Translations under genes and position numbers: made by a program | In this document: positions 23,588 through 31,641 of the stretch, piece after piece | Numbering within the stretch: position 1 is the first letter of the stretch | How the letters are laid out: every line of letters starts with the position of its first letter | From: an uncultured Atopobiaceae bacterium | GTDB lineage: Bacteria; Actinomycetota; Coriobacteriia; Coriobacteriales; Atopobiaceae | Length of the DNA: 39,781 nt | Direction of reading: 5' to 3' | NCBI GenBank assembly: GCA_944320975.1 | Contig: CALUJM010000020.1 | Coordinates: forward strand, 1-39,781 | The notes under the pieces: model-generated | Database searches by the model: none | Told to the model about the DNA's origin: nothing | Seen by the model: only the letters and a program-made list of their open reading frames with translations

Positions 23588-24223
23588 TCACGCCTCCGCG
23601 AAACCACGCATCTTCTCGGTGTAGAAAAGCTTGACAGCGAACTGGTACTTCTGATCCTCAATCTCAGCACCTTTTGTGGCAAAGATGGTGAGGTCGTCAA
23701 CTCCATGTTTGATAAAGCCGCCGATTCCCTCGAAGAAGCCCCCGATGACCTCAAGTGGGTTGTTGGGACCGTCCTTCGAGTCAGTGTCCGCCACGTGGAA
23801 GTCGGCGAGAAGGTCGGGGAAGTCTTGGCCGTATGACCGAGCGAAAGCAAGAAAATCCCAATACTGCTCGCGAGTCCCAGGACCTGAATCGACGGCGATG
23901 GAAGCCTGCTTTCCACTGACGAGGATATGGACGCCGCCACCCTCGATCCTGTCAGTCGACTGGGCATTGAGGGCCTCAATGTAGTCACGAGCAAAGCCAG
24001 GGTCCCCGACGAACACGACCTTCTGGTCGGACGTGAGCGGGTTGTCGTTGAAGAGCCGCTCGTTGTAAATGACGGTGCGAATCGACCCGTCAACTGGGCC
24101 GACAACGTGATCACGATCCTTATCGTCGGCGGTACCCACGAGGTTGTGAAGCAGCTTCGAGTATTTGCCGCGCCCATCGGCTTCCACGATGACAATGGTC
24201 TCGGGCTCTGGGATACCGAACAT
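23588..24223 (-). CDS. Unknown soluble protein, first gene of the coupled pair
   Basis: The 211-residue protein has two parts. Residues 8-113 look like an alpha/beta domain with hydrophobic strands (TIVIVEADG, RTVIYNERLF, KVVFVGDPGFARDYIEAL, VHILVSGKQASIAVDSG). Residues 155-211 carry a Gly-rich amphipathic segment (VIGGFFEGIGGFIKHGVDDL) and end in YQFAVKLFYTEKMRGF. I do not recognise the family. I chose the ATG at 24223 with AGGGGG just upstream, in preference to a TTG at 24250. The stop is one base from the start of the membrane-helix gene, pointing to a functional complex. It could sense a signal and control its partner; that is inference only. Confidence 0.83.
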   Translation of the reverse strand: MFGIPEPETIVIVEADGRGKYSKLLHNLVGTADDKDRDHVVGPVDGSIRTVIYNERLFNDNPLTSDQKVVFVGDPGFARDYIEALNAQSTDRIEGGGVHILVSGKQASIAVDSGPGTREQYWDFLAFARSYGQDFPDLLADFHVADTDSKDGPNNPLEVIGGFFEGIGGFIKHGVDDLTIFATKGAEIEDQKYQFAVKLFYTEKMRGFAEA

Positions 24224-24307
24224 CGCGCCCCCTAAGAAGCGAAGGATCAATACAAAGATTATAGATTCTGCACGGATGTCCTGCCACGTACGCCGGAGGG
24301 GTGCCTT

Positions 24308-25693
24308 TTAGGAGCCCTTCGCAGTGAGGTACCCCGCACCACCCGCGCCGTCGATCCTCATGTACTGGTAGCCCGCGCGCGAGCTCGCGTAGGTCGTGCC
24401 CGCCCCACCCACGAGCGACGTGCACTGGTAGAACGTCTGGAAGCCGGAGACGCCGGACGCGGGCAGCGCCCAGTCCGAATCTACCCAGATCGTCACGAGC
24501 GCCGAGCACCCGCCGAAGGTGTACGTCAGGTCCTCCAGAGACGACGCGTCGAGCCCGGAGAGGTCGATCTCGGTGAGCCCCTCGCAGCTGTTGAAGGTGT
24601 GCTGCATCTCCCGGACGCCGTGGAGGTTCCCCATGCCGGTCACCTCGGTGATGGCCTGGTGCCCGTAGAACCAGTAGTTCGTGTTCACGTGGTCGTAGGT
24701 CGCCATGTCCGCCGCGGCGGTCACCGTCTCCACGTCGTGCCGGTGGTCGTACCAGGGCTGGTATCCCACCGAGTTGTACCGAGCGTTCGCGCACAGGTGA
24801 CCCGACGACACGAGCGCCCGCCCGTCCTCCGGCTCGGTCGCGGCGGTCAGCACGAGCTCGCCGTCACCGTAGAGGAAGCAGCGGAACCACTCGCGCTCGT
24901 CCTCGGACCCGTCCGTGTGGGTCAGCACGCCGGTCGTCTCGAAGTGCAGGTTCAGGTGGTCGTCCGTCTGCTCCGGGACGTAACCCCTCTCCCCGACGAG
25001 GCGCCCGCAGCCGCTGAACATGAGGGTCCCGCTCTCGACGTGCGCGTAGAAGTTGTCGGCACGTATCGTCTCCAGCGAGCCGCAGCTCACGAACATCTGG
25101 TTCATGTTGGTCACCGTGACGAGGTGGCCGAAGCCCGTGACCTCCACGAGGTTCTCGCAACCGTGGAAGAGGTAGGCGGCACTCTCGAGGCCGCTCTCCT
25201 CCATGTCCTCGTCGATGACGGCGCGCGTGACGGAGAGCTTGTCGTCGCTCCAGGGCCTCGAGCCAGCGGACGAGTAGCCGGCAGGGTCCACCTCCCACGC
25301 CTCGAGGATGACGGCTCCCGGCACGTCGGATGAGCGCCCGTCGCGGTAGTTGAACTCGAGCGTGCCGTCCGCGAGCAGGAGCGCCCGGATCTTCACTCCC
25401 ACGTCCCACGAGAGCGCGAGGATCGCCGGCGCCATCTCCGCCGGTGTGTAGGTCTCCGCGAGCCCGTTCTGCGCGCGGATCGCGTCGGCGATGGCGTCGA
25501 AGACGGAGTCCGATACCACGCCCGTTCCGGACGTCGCGGGCGCCTGGTAGGGCGTCCCGGTCTTGGTTCCGTCGAGCGCGAGCACCGCCGCCGCCATCTC
25601 GGAGGGCAGGTAGGTCGCAGTCCCTCCGTTCTGTGTGCGGATCGCGTTGGCGATGTCGGTGAGCACGCCCTTCTGGATCGTTCCCACGGCCAT
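24308..25693 (-). CDS. Phage tail-tip protein with BspA-like (DUF285) repeats
   Basis: The 461-residue protein starts at the ATG at 25693, which shares one base with the stop of the gene before (TGATG). Residues 1-95 contain two copies of a short unit: IANAIRTQNGGTATYLPSEM and IADAIRAQNGLAETYTPAEM. Residues about 160-440 contain BspA/DUF285-type repeats, each with a LFHGCENLVEVTGFGHL-like core; further copies are MFVSCGSLETI, TFNSCEGLTEIDLSGLDAS, TFGGCSALVTIWV and FYQCTSLVGG. Such repeats mediate binding to surfaces. Its place at the end of the tail operon suggests a receptor-binding or host-attachment protein at the tail tip. An in-phage alternative is a fibre-cap protein. No signal peptide is present. 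Confidence 0.85.
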   Translation of the reverse strand: MAVGTIQKGVLTDIANAIRTQNGGTATYLPSEMAAAVLALDGTKTGTPYQAPATSGTGVVSDSVFDAIADAIRAQNGLAETYTPAEMAPAILALSWDVGVKIRALLLADGTLEFNYRDGRSSDVPGAVILEAWEVDPAGYSSAGSRPWSDDKLSVTRAVIDEDMEESGLESAAYLFHGCENLVEVTGFGHLVTVTNMNQMFVSCGSLETIRADNFYAHVESGTLMFSGCGRLVGERGYVPEQTDDHLNLHFETTGVLTHTDGSEDEREWFRCFLYGDGELVLTAATEPEDGRALVSSGHLCANARYNSVGYQPWYDHRHDVETVTAAADMATYDHVNTNYWFYGHQAITEVTGMGNLHGVREMQHTFNSCEGLTEIDLSGLDASSLEDLTYTFGGCSALVTIWVDSDWALPASGVSGFQTFYQCTSLVGGAGTTYASSRAGYQYMRIDGAGGAGYLTAKGS

Positions 25694-27342
25694 CAGAACT
25701 CCACCTCGCTCAGGTCGTCCAGCGCCGCGATCTGCTGCGCCACGTACTCCTTGGTCGCGTAGGCCGAGAGGTCGGGCGTCGCCCCCGGTGCCCCGTCCTC
25801 GCCGTCCTGCCCGGGCGCGCCCTGCGGCCCCTGCTTGCCGGCCTCGCCCTTGAGGCCTGAGAAGGCGAAGGCGAACGTGCGCGCCCCGGGGGTGCCGCCG
25901 AGCGTCACGGTCACGGAGGGCGTGCCCGTGGAGGCGTCCACCGTGGCGGTGGCGCCCGTGATTTCGGCGTCAGCCCCGTCCTGGCCGTCGGCGCCGGGAG
26001 CGCCATCCTGCCCATCAGCCCCGGGGGCTCCGTCCTGCCCGTCGGCCCCGTCCTCGCCGCGCAGCCCCTCGAGCTGCTCGGCCGTGAAGTCATCGAACGT
26101 GAACGCGTCGCCCTTGGGGCCGCGCAGGTCGGCTGAGCTGGTGCCGCTCGCGCTCGTCACCGTGAGCACCGAACCCGCCCACGAGTGCGTGCAGCCCACG
26201 CCGTCAGCCCCAGGCGCGCCGTCGGCGCCGGGCGGCCCCTGCACGCCCTGCGGCCCGCGAAGCGCCTCCAACTGCTCGGCGGTGAAGTCTGTGTAGAGGA
26301 ACGGGTCCCCCTTTTCGCCCTTCTCGCCACGCAGCTCCTCGATCTCCTCCTCGGTGAGATCATCGAGCGTCATCTTGTCACCCTTCGGCCCCTTGAGCGC
26401 CGCCAGCTGCTCTGAGGTGAAGTCAGCGTACGTAAAGGCATCGCCCTTCTCGCCGTGCTCGCCGGCATCGCCCTTGTCCCCTTTCGCGCCATGGAGGAGC
26501 GTGGCCGTGGTCGTGCCGCTGGCGTCGGTCACGGTTACCACCGCGCCCGCCTCGGTCTGCGTCACCGTGGCGGTCGGGCTCACTCCGTCGACGCCGTCCT
26601 TCCCGTCAGCACCAGGAGCGCCATCGGCACCGTCCTTGCCGTCGACGCCCGGAGCCCCGTCCTTCCCGTCGGCACCCGCAGGGCCAGGCATTCCATCCAC
26701 CCCATCAAAGTCACCCCGCTGGGCAGCCGCCAGCAGCTCCTCCCTTGCCTGAGTAGCAGCAGCTGCAGCGGCATTCGCCGCGGCAACTGCACCCGAAGCC
26801 CCCGCAGCCGCCTCGACCGCCCACCCTGCCGTTGCCACCGCGCCCTCGGCCGTCGTAACCGCCTCCTGCGCCTTGGTGACAGCCTCGGCAATGAGCGCAT
26901 CGGCGTTCTCGTACTTCTGGATAGCGTCAAGAAAAAGCGAGAACCCGTCCTCAGACTCAGTGCCGCCCACGAGCACCTTCTCCACGCGCACCTCGAACGC
27001 ACGCGTCGAGATTGAGCTCCCTCCGGGAAGCGACACCATCACCTGGCAGTCGACCGAACCCTCGGCACACGCCATGGCGGCCGGATAGAACACGGAGAAT
27101 GCACCAGTCTCCGTATCAACCTCTTCGAACGGCTCGCACCCTCGCTTGCGCGTCACGCGATGACGCCACAGCAGATACACGCTCGCACCCGAAAGGTCGA
27201 CCGCCTCACCGTCCCGCCGCACCGAAAGAGCAATGCCGCGCCCCTCCGCATCGGCAGGAGACGCCACCAAGGCACCCGCGAAAACGTCATCGCAGGACTC
27301 CCAGACCAGCTCATGCAGGCCGAAACCATCAAGACCAGCCAT
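25693..27342 (-). CDS. Baseplate/tail fibre protein: BppU-like N-terminus with collagen-like repeats
   Basis: The 549-residue protein starts at the ATG at 27342 (TGATG overlap). Residues 1-115 resemble the N-terminal domain of the baseplate upper protein BppU ([26 protein letters not shown]), which anchors fibres to the baseplate. A coiled-coil Ala-rich segment follows (about 145-210). Then come blocks of Gly-X-Y triplets, mostly [17 protein letters not shown] and GEKGEKGDP, broken by a repeated spacer ([20 protein letters not shown], with variants). Triplets form a trimeric collagen-like rod without hydroxyproline. The C-terminus ends in [25 protein letters not shown] residues, nearly identical to the end of the preceding gene product. 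It probably forms the trimeric stalk that presents the tail tip. Confidence 0.88.
   Translation of the reverse strand: MAGLDGFGLHELVWESCDDVFAGALVASPADAEGRGIALSVRRDGEAVDLSGASVYLLWRHRVTRKRGCEPFEEVDTETGAFSVFYPAAMACAEGSVDCQVMVSLPGGSSISTRAFEVRVEKVLVGGTESEDGFSLFLDAIQKYENADALIAEAVTKAQEAVTTAEGAVATAGWAVEAAAGASGAVAAANAAAAAATQAREELLAAAQRGDFDGVDGMPGPAGADGKDGAPGVDGKDGADGAPGADGKDGVDGVSPTATVTQTEAGAVVTVTDASGTTTATLLHGAKGDKGDAGEHGEKGDAFTYADFTSEQLAALKGPKGDKMTLDDLTEEEIEELRGEKGEKGDPFLYTDFTAEQLEALRGPQGVQGPPGADGAPGADGVGCTHSWAGSVLTVTSASGTSSADLRGPKGDAFTFDDFTAEQLEGLRGEDGADGQDGAPGADGQDGAPGADGQDGADAEITGATATVDASTGTPSVTVTLGGTPGARTFAFAFSGLKGEAGKQGPQGAPGQDGEDGAPGATPDLSAYATKEYVAQQIAALDDLSEVEF
25694..25760. repeat. Direct repeat encoding a shared C-terminus, copy 1
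   Basis: About 67 bases at the 3' end of the collagen-like gene are roughly 80 percent identical to 27343-27409 at the 3' end of the gene before it. Both encode [20 protein letters not shown]. The conservation is in the protein, with several silent or near-silent differences. Confidence 0.8.
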
Positions 27343-28622
27343 CAGAACTCCACCCCCGAGAGGTCATCGAGCGCGGCTATCTGCTGCGCAACGTACTCCT
27401 TTGTTGCCAGCGCGGGCACCTCGCCGCCGGCAGCCACGCCCGCCGCCTGTTCGATGGCGGCCACGCTCGCGCCCACGGCGGCAGCGGTATCGCCCGCAGC
27501 ACCCGCCACGTCCTCAACCGCCGCCACCCGAGCCTCGACGGAGCTGCGCTCCGCAAACGCCGTGCGCGGGACGGCGCCGATCGAGTAGCGCGCCTCCACC
27601 GCATCCCCGAAGAGCCGCACGCGCCGCACCACCCGCGCCCGAAGGCGCCACGCGGGATCGCGCGACGAGTCCACCACCGCAACCTCGTCACCCAATCCCA
27701 CATCGACAGAACCCAAGAGCGCGGCGGCGTCCACCTCATAGCTCACCCGTGGAGCGCACGTCTCCGCGAGCGCCGCCTGCGTGCGGGCGAGAAGGACCTC
27801 AGGGTCCTCGACGTCCGCAAACGTCACATCTCCAAAGCGGTGCGCACGCCCGCCCGAGCCGTCCGGCAGGCCCCACAGCAGCCTCGCACCGTCATCGCCA
27901 ACCCAGTCGACGCCGCCATTCACCTCGCCGAACGTGAGCTTGCGCCGATATCCGCCCGTGAAGGCGCCCGTCTCGTCCACCACGGGCAACCCGGCACCGT
28001 AGCCGTAGAGCGCCGTGAAGACCTCGTCCTCTGCTACCGTGCGCGTGCAGCCCGTCATGTTCCGCCCGTACTCGAGCCGAGCCCCGCGCCACGAGCCCAA
28101 AGCCGCCACCGCACGCACGGTACGCGACGACACGTGACCTCCAGACACCGCGATCGCTGGCTCGACCTCGCATCCCCACACCTCGCACACGCGGCGAAGC
28201 GCAGCGAGCCGGTTCACGTGGTAGAGGTAGCAGTCATGGGTGTCAAACCAGCCCAGTGTGGACGCCTGCCAGCGCGTCCCCTCAAGCACGACGCCCAAAG
28301 CACCGTAGAGCCCCAGGTCAGACACCCGCTCCTCCTCGACATAGCTGCCGAGAAGATCGCACAGGCTCGATTCCGCGTACACTTCGCACGCAGAACCCAG
28401 CACCTCGTCCGTGCGCACCACCACGTGCTCACGCCAGCGCCCGTCACCGGGGTCGCGCCACAGGATGCGGTCGTACTTCTCGGGCGTCTCCAGGCAGGAG
28501 AACGAGAGCACATCCTCGCCGCCAAGCTCCTCGCGATGCTCCACCGCGCCAGCCGGGTGCAGAATCCCGATGCGCCCGTCGGCACGGTCGAACCAGAAGA
28601 GCGTCGGGGTCGCGCCGCTCAT
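27342..28622 (-). CDS. Phage tail protein downstream of Dit (Tal-like), function partly inferred
   Basis: The 426-residue protein starts at the ATG at 28622, overlapping the previous stop by one base. Position directly after the distal tail protein is that of the tail-associated (Tal/gp18-like) component forming the tail-tip hub. Visible stretches include [27 protein letters not shown] [18 protein letters not shown] and [20 protein letters not shown] near residues 310-330, a pattern of the hub domain in siphophages. No peptidase or lysozyme motif is seen. The last 55 residues form an Ala-rich coiled coil and end in [20 protein letters not shown]. The call is by position and shape rather than firm homology. 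Confidence 0.75.
   Translation of the reverse strand: MSGATPTLFWFDRADGRIGILHPAGAVEHREELGGEDVLSFSCLETPEKYDRILWRDPGDGRWREHVVVRTDEVLGSACEVYAESSLCDLLGSYVEEERVSDLGLYGALGVVLEGTRWQASTLGWFDTHDCYLYHVNRLAALRRVCEVWGCEVEPAIAVSGGHVSSRTVRAVAALGSWRGARLEYGRNMTGCTRTVAEDEVFTALYGYGAGLPVVDETGAFTGGYRRKLTFGEVNGGVDWVGDDGARLLWGLPDGSGGRAHRFGDVTFADVEDPEVLLARTQAALAETCAPRVSYEVDAAALLGSVDVGLGDEVAVVDSSRDPAWRLRARVVRRVRLFGDAVEARYSIGAVPRTAFAERSSVEARVAAVEDVAGAAGDTAAAVGASVAAIEQAAGVAAGGEVPALATKEYVAQQIAALDDLSGVEF
27343..27409. repeat. Direct repeat encoding a shared C-terminus, copy 2
   Basis: This is the partner of 25694-25760: the same 20-residue C-terminal sequence ends the Tal-like protein. The duplication sits exactly at the stop-start overlaps, so a recombination between the two would remove the collagen-like gene cleanly. 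Confidence 0.8.
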
Positions 28623-29365
28623 CAGAGCCATCTTTCTGTGAAGTTCGCTGTGAAGTCCGCGCAACCCGTGAAGGAGAGCTCGTGCGAACCAGGCTCCAGC
28701 CAGAAGAAGTCGCTATCAAGCGTCACGTCGGCGTCGGCCGCCTCGCCGTCCACCCACGCGCGGCCTGCAGCGCAGTCGACAACTACCTCCTCGCCGCCAA
28801 GAAACGCCCGTTCCACTTCAACGCACGCGCCCGTCCCAACATCCTCGACAACCACGCCGCCGCCAGCCAACGCCTCCATCACGAACGTCGGCCACGTCCG
28901 ATACGTGCCGCCAACGAGCAGCGAAAGCTCCGCGCTGCCAGCCGCAGCCGAAGCTTCCTGCTCCTGCCCCCAGGCCACGGGGTCAAACGCCGTAAACACC
29001 AGCTCGCAGGAGCCATCCTCGAAGAGACCGTCCCATGCCCCAGCGTCCGCGCACACGGCGTCGCGGTAGACAAGCCCCGGCTCACCGGGAAGCTCCAGGT
29101 CACTCCCGGCATCCGGGGCGAGCCACGACGCGGCCTCGTGGCGCACGGCAGAGAGCCCCTCCGCATCCTCGTCATCCGCAAGGTCGAGGAAGAGCCGTAC
29201 GCGCAACGTCTTGGGCGGAATGCGCGCAGAGAGCAGGACCGCTCCGGCGCGGCCGGGCACCTCCGCAGCATCCACGACGATGCCATGAGCCGCGGTCAGC
29301 ACCACCTCGGCGGTAGAGAAGGACGAGAAGTCGTGCCCTCCAAACTTGATGGACCGGGCCTTCAG
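28622..29365 (-). CDS. Distal tail protein (Dit, siphovirus type), probable CTG start
   Basis: The 247-residue protein matches the Dit/Sipho_tail pattern: it begins LKARSIKFGGHDFSSF, contains RVRLFLDLADDEDAEGL, ELPGEPGLVYRDAVCADAGAW and DPVAWGQ, and ends in a galectin-like beta domain. Dit hexamers join the tail tube to the baseplate. No ATG, GTG or TTG fits the homologous start. A CTG at 29365-29363 lies 6 bases after GAGGGG, and the upstream frame ends in TGA at 29364-29362, so the junction reads CTGA, like the ATGA and TGATG junctions elsewhere in this operon. A longer reading to 29557 is in the wrong phase for any upstream gene. Confidence 0.82.
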   Translation of the reverse strand: MKARSIKFGGHDFSSFSTAEVVLTAAHGIVVDAAEVPGRAGAVLLSARIPPKTLRVRLFLDLADDEDAEGLSAVRHEAASWLAPDAGSDLELPGEPGLVYRDAVCADAGAWDGLFEDGSCELVFTAFDPVAWGQEQEASAAAGSAELSLLVGGTYRTWPTFVMEALAGGGVVVEDVGTGACVEVERAFLGGEEVVVDCAAGRAWVDGEAADADVTLDSDFFWLEPGSHELSFTGCADFTANFTERWL

Positions 29366-29544
29366 AGCCGTCCCCTCGCGCGACCGTAGGACACCGCCCG
29401 ACGCTGCTCGCGCGCCGAGAGCTCCTCGTCTTGGAACCGGTCGCTTGAGCGGCTCAGACGAACGTCGGCAAGAGGGTCGCGCCGATCGCGCCAAGCTCCC
29501 CGGCCACCGTCCGCCCCGCCTTTTGCTTCCTTCCTGACAGTCAT
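29362..29544 (-). pseudogene. Short residual ORF at the site of missing tail genes
   Basis: The 60-residue frame from the ATG at 29544 (ATGA overlap with the gene before) to TGA at 29362 is Arg- and Asp-rich and matches nothing I know. The stretch FQDEELSAREQRRAVSYG in its second half looks like a natural C-terminal protein segment. In another phase the same DNA reads AGRTVAGELGAIGATLLP and stops at 29454, which also looks like a real C-terminus. The operon should carry major tail, tail-chaperone and tape-measure genes here. I take this as a deletion scar joining the start of one gene to the end of another. Confidence 0.5.
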
Positions 29545-29933
29545 ATCTCCCTCGCAACCGTCAGCCTCGCCGTGAACGCCCATACGGAGCGTCCGCTCGA
29601 GTCGCGTTCCCTGAAGGTCGGCGCGTCCGTGTCGATGCCCAGAATGCGCACCCCGGAGCCCTCTGCGTTCCACTCGGAGCGCCCAGACGAGCGCACGGCA
29701 GCCTCGCACGCAAACGCAGCGTCGCGTGCTTCAGCGTCCTTCTCGCGCACGACCAGCATCTCGACCGAGGCGGTGCCGCGCTCCTCGCCGTCCTGTCGGC
29801 TCTCGCGAGAGAAGCCCGACCAGCGCACCACTGCCGGCTCCGCGCACAGCATGGCGCTCGGCGCGAAGTCGAATACGCCAGCCACTCCCGCCGCGCGCAG
29901 CATCCCCGCCACGGCATCCACGACCGCCCTCAT
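29541..29933 (-). CDS. Phage head-tail joining or tail terminator protein
   Basis: The 130-residue protein starts at the ATG at 29933, which overlaps the previous stop by four bases. It has an alpha/beta layout with strand EMLVVREKDAEARDAAFACEAAVR in the middle and VWAFTARLTVAREI at the end, like small proteins that cap the tail or close the connector in A118-type phages. Its order, third after the capsid gene, fits a tail completion or terminator factor. No decisive motif is present. Confidence 0.65.
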   Translation of the reverse strand: MRAVVDAVAGMLRAAGVAGVFDFAPSAMLCAEPAVVRWSGFSRESRQDGEERGTASVEMLVVREKDAEARDAAFACEAAVRSSGRSEWNAEGSGVRILGIDTDAPTFRERDSSGRSVWAFTARLTVAREI

Positions 29934-30256
29934 CGCAGCTCCACTTCCCAGTGGTGCACGCGTCCGTTGAACCCCTCGAAGCGCGAAACCTTAGCAGCCA
30001 CGTACGACCTCCCATGCACCTCGACGCGAGAGCCCGCAGGGATCTCGAACGCCCCCGCACTCGTGACGGCATCCACGAAGAGCGTGCCCGCCCCTGCGTC
30101 CGCGCTGCGGTGCGCATCGGCGACCACCGACTGTGCCCGCTCGAACCTCACGTGCGAGATGGCGCGCGGCTCGCCAAAGCCGCCATCGACCGCCGACTCG
30201 CGCACCAGGCACGAGCCCGACAGCAGCCTCGCAGGTATCGGACGCAGCCATGCCAT
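29930..30256 (-). CDS. Putative minor capsid/head closure protein
   Basis: The 108-residue protein begins at the ATG at 30256, one-base overlap with the preceding stop. SVVADAHRSADAGAGTLFVDAVTSAGAF and IPAGSRVEVHGRSYVAAKVSRFEGFNGRVHHWEVEL resemble the minor capsid protein 2 type of A118-like phages, a beta-rich head-closure ring. The C-terminal HHWEVEL is a common ending in this family. It lies in a chain of overlapping genes, so production is coupled to the neighbours. Confidence 0.7.
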   Translation of the reverse strand: MAWLRPIPARLLSGSCLVRESAVDGGFGEPRAISHVRFERAQSVVADAHRSADAGAGTLFVDAVTSAGAFEIPAGSRVEVHGRSYVAAKVSRFEGFNGRVHHWEVELR

Positions 30257-30612
30257 CAGCGCGCCCCGCAGAACAGGAGCCCCGTACCAGAGAGCTCCTT
30301 CTCACAGGCGTAGGTCGCCTGCTCCTCGCCAGTGGTGCCGCGGTTGTCATAGTGCGTCACCGAGAAGGACCCGAGCTGGAATCCGCCCACCTGGCCCTCG
30401 CCAAACTCCGCGAACGCCTCGGCGGCTGCGCACACCGCGCGCCGGTACGCAAGCTTGTCCGCCTCGCACGCGGGCACGCGGCCGCCGCAGAGCCACCGCA
30501 CGTGACGCTCGGCGGCGGGAAGCGCGCTCGTGAACGCCTCCACGCCCATCCCGCCGCCGTACGTGTCGCGATAGAAGCCAAAGTCAACCGACGTCGCGCC
30601 CGCGCAGCCCAC
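30256..30612 (-). CDS. Head-tail connector protein, putative
   Basis: The 118-residue protein has a GTG start at 30612 with AGGGG upstream. It is the first gene after the capsid gene and carries a helical N-terminus with DFGFYRDTYGGG, a middle helix LAYRRAVCAAAEAFAEFG and a C-terminal beta part SFSVTHYDN. Position and size fit the connector ring between portal and tail (gp15-like or head-tail adaptor) of SPP1/A118-like phages. The DTYGGG-type N-terminus is seen in such adaptor proteins. Confidence 0.7.
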   Translation of the reverse strand: MGCAGATSVDFGFYRDTYGGGMGVEAFTSALPAAERHVRWLCGGRVPACEADKLAYRRAVCAAAEAFAEFGEGQVGGFQLGSFSVTHYDNRGTTGEEQATYACEKELSGTGLLFCGAR

Positions 30613-30621
30613 AACGAGCCC

Positions 30622-31638
30622 CTACTCCAGCGGAGCCAAAGACGCGCGCACGCCGTCGAGCTTGTTGTCGAGCAGCTCCACGATGCCGTACTTGCGGTAC
30701 TTCATCATGTAGGAGTCGAGCGTCTCCAGCTCGTCGGGGCTGAACACGCGGCTCGCCACGTGCTTGTCGAACTTGACCACGGCGCTCTTCTCCACCACGA
30801 GGAAGTTGATCGGCGCGCCCGCGCCCACGAGCTCGTAGTACGTGGAGAGGCCGCTCTTCTGCGGGCTCGCCACCTTGGAGTAGGTGCCGGAGCTCTCGGT
30901 GTAGTAGGTCTTGCCGCTCACGACCTCGGTGTCGGAGGTGAGCTCGTAGGAGCCCTCGGCGGGAGCGTAGCCAAACTGGTCCTCGTCACCGGAGAGCAGG
31001 TCGATGTGCGAGTAGAAGCGCACCTGCGGAACCTCGACGATGCGGGAGAACCGCTCGAGCACGCGGTTCGAGCGCGTCGGGTTCGCCAGGCTGAAGTCAT
31101 CCAGCACGCCCTTGAGCGTCGGCGTGATAAAGAGGTAGCGCGAGCCCGTGGTCACCTGTGCCTCGTCCATAGCGTTCGTCGCGGCGCGCAGGTCGGCTAG
31201 CACGTCCTCCGCCTCTGCGTCAGAATAGTCGTTCGTGGCGGTGGAGACTCCCTCGTGGCCGGCAATCTCGGCAAAGGTGAAGGCGTCCGCCTCCGGCGCC
31301 ACCTGCGTGCGCTGTAGCTCAGAACCGGCCTCGACGAAGCAGTCGAGCACACCAGCCTCCTCCACGTCCATGACGTCGGCTAGAAGGCGGATACCTCGGT
31401 CGTAGTTGAACGTCTTCGTCTCGAACTCGTAGGTGATGCTGCCGGTCTTGTAGCCCACGTTACGTGTGTAGTCGCCGAGGCCGGAGACTTGGATCTTCGG
31501 CACCATGATCTCCTTGGCGTTGCGGCCGGCGCGCACCATGCGTCGCGGGCTGTTCAGGCACGCGGAGACCGCCGCGCGCTGGTACACCTCGTCGAGAATG
31601 GTCGTGTAGTTCTTGGTGGATGCGATGCTGTTGGCCAT
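30622..31638 (-). CDS. Phage major capsid protein
   Basis: The 338-residue shell protein starts at the ATG at 31638 with GAGGAG 6 bases upstream and lies 3 bases after the scaffold stop. Features are an N-terminal arm (STKNYTTILDEVYQRAAVSACLNSP broken across 7-31), KIQVSGLGDYTRNVGY, the long helix region DAFTFAEIAGHEGV and LEDVLADLRAATNAMDEA-like segment, and TGSRYLFITPTLKGVLDD. An insertion at about 228-272 has a repeated ELTSDTEVVSGKTYYTES pattern, known as a surface decoration in some Gram-positive phage capsids. Overall it is an HK97-fold type of capsid protein related to the A118/P22-like group. Confidence 0.9.
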   Translation of the reverse strand: MANSIASTKNYTTILDEVYQRAAVSACLNSPRRMVRAGRNAKEIMVPKIQVSGLGDYTRNVGYKTGSITYEFETKTFNYDRGIRLLADVMDVEEAGVLDCFVEAGSELQRTQVAPEADAFTFAEIAGHEGVSTATNDYSDAEAEDVLADLRAATNAMDEAQVTTGSRYLFITPTLKGVLDDFSLANPTRSNRVLERFSRIVEVPQVRFYSHIDLLSGDEDQFGYAPAEGSYELTSDTEVVSGKTYYTESSGTYSKVASPQKSGLSTYYELVGAGAPINFLVVEKSAVVKFDKHVASRVFSPDELETLDSYMMKYRKYGIVELLDNKLDGVRASLAPLE

Positions 31639-31641
31639 CCG

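Noticed and set aside
23587..24195. Long 713-residue form of the membrane-helix protein
   Set aside because: The extra 200 residues are a shadow of the upstream gene in another phase, with low-complexity Ser/Thr/Arg composition.
24308..25693. Diversity-generating retroelement acting on the tail-tip gene
   Set aside because: No reverse transcriptase or template/variable repeat pair is seen in the window.
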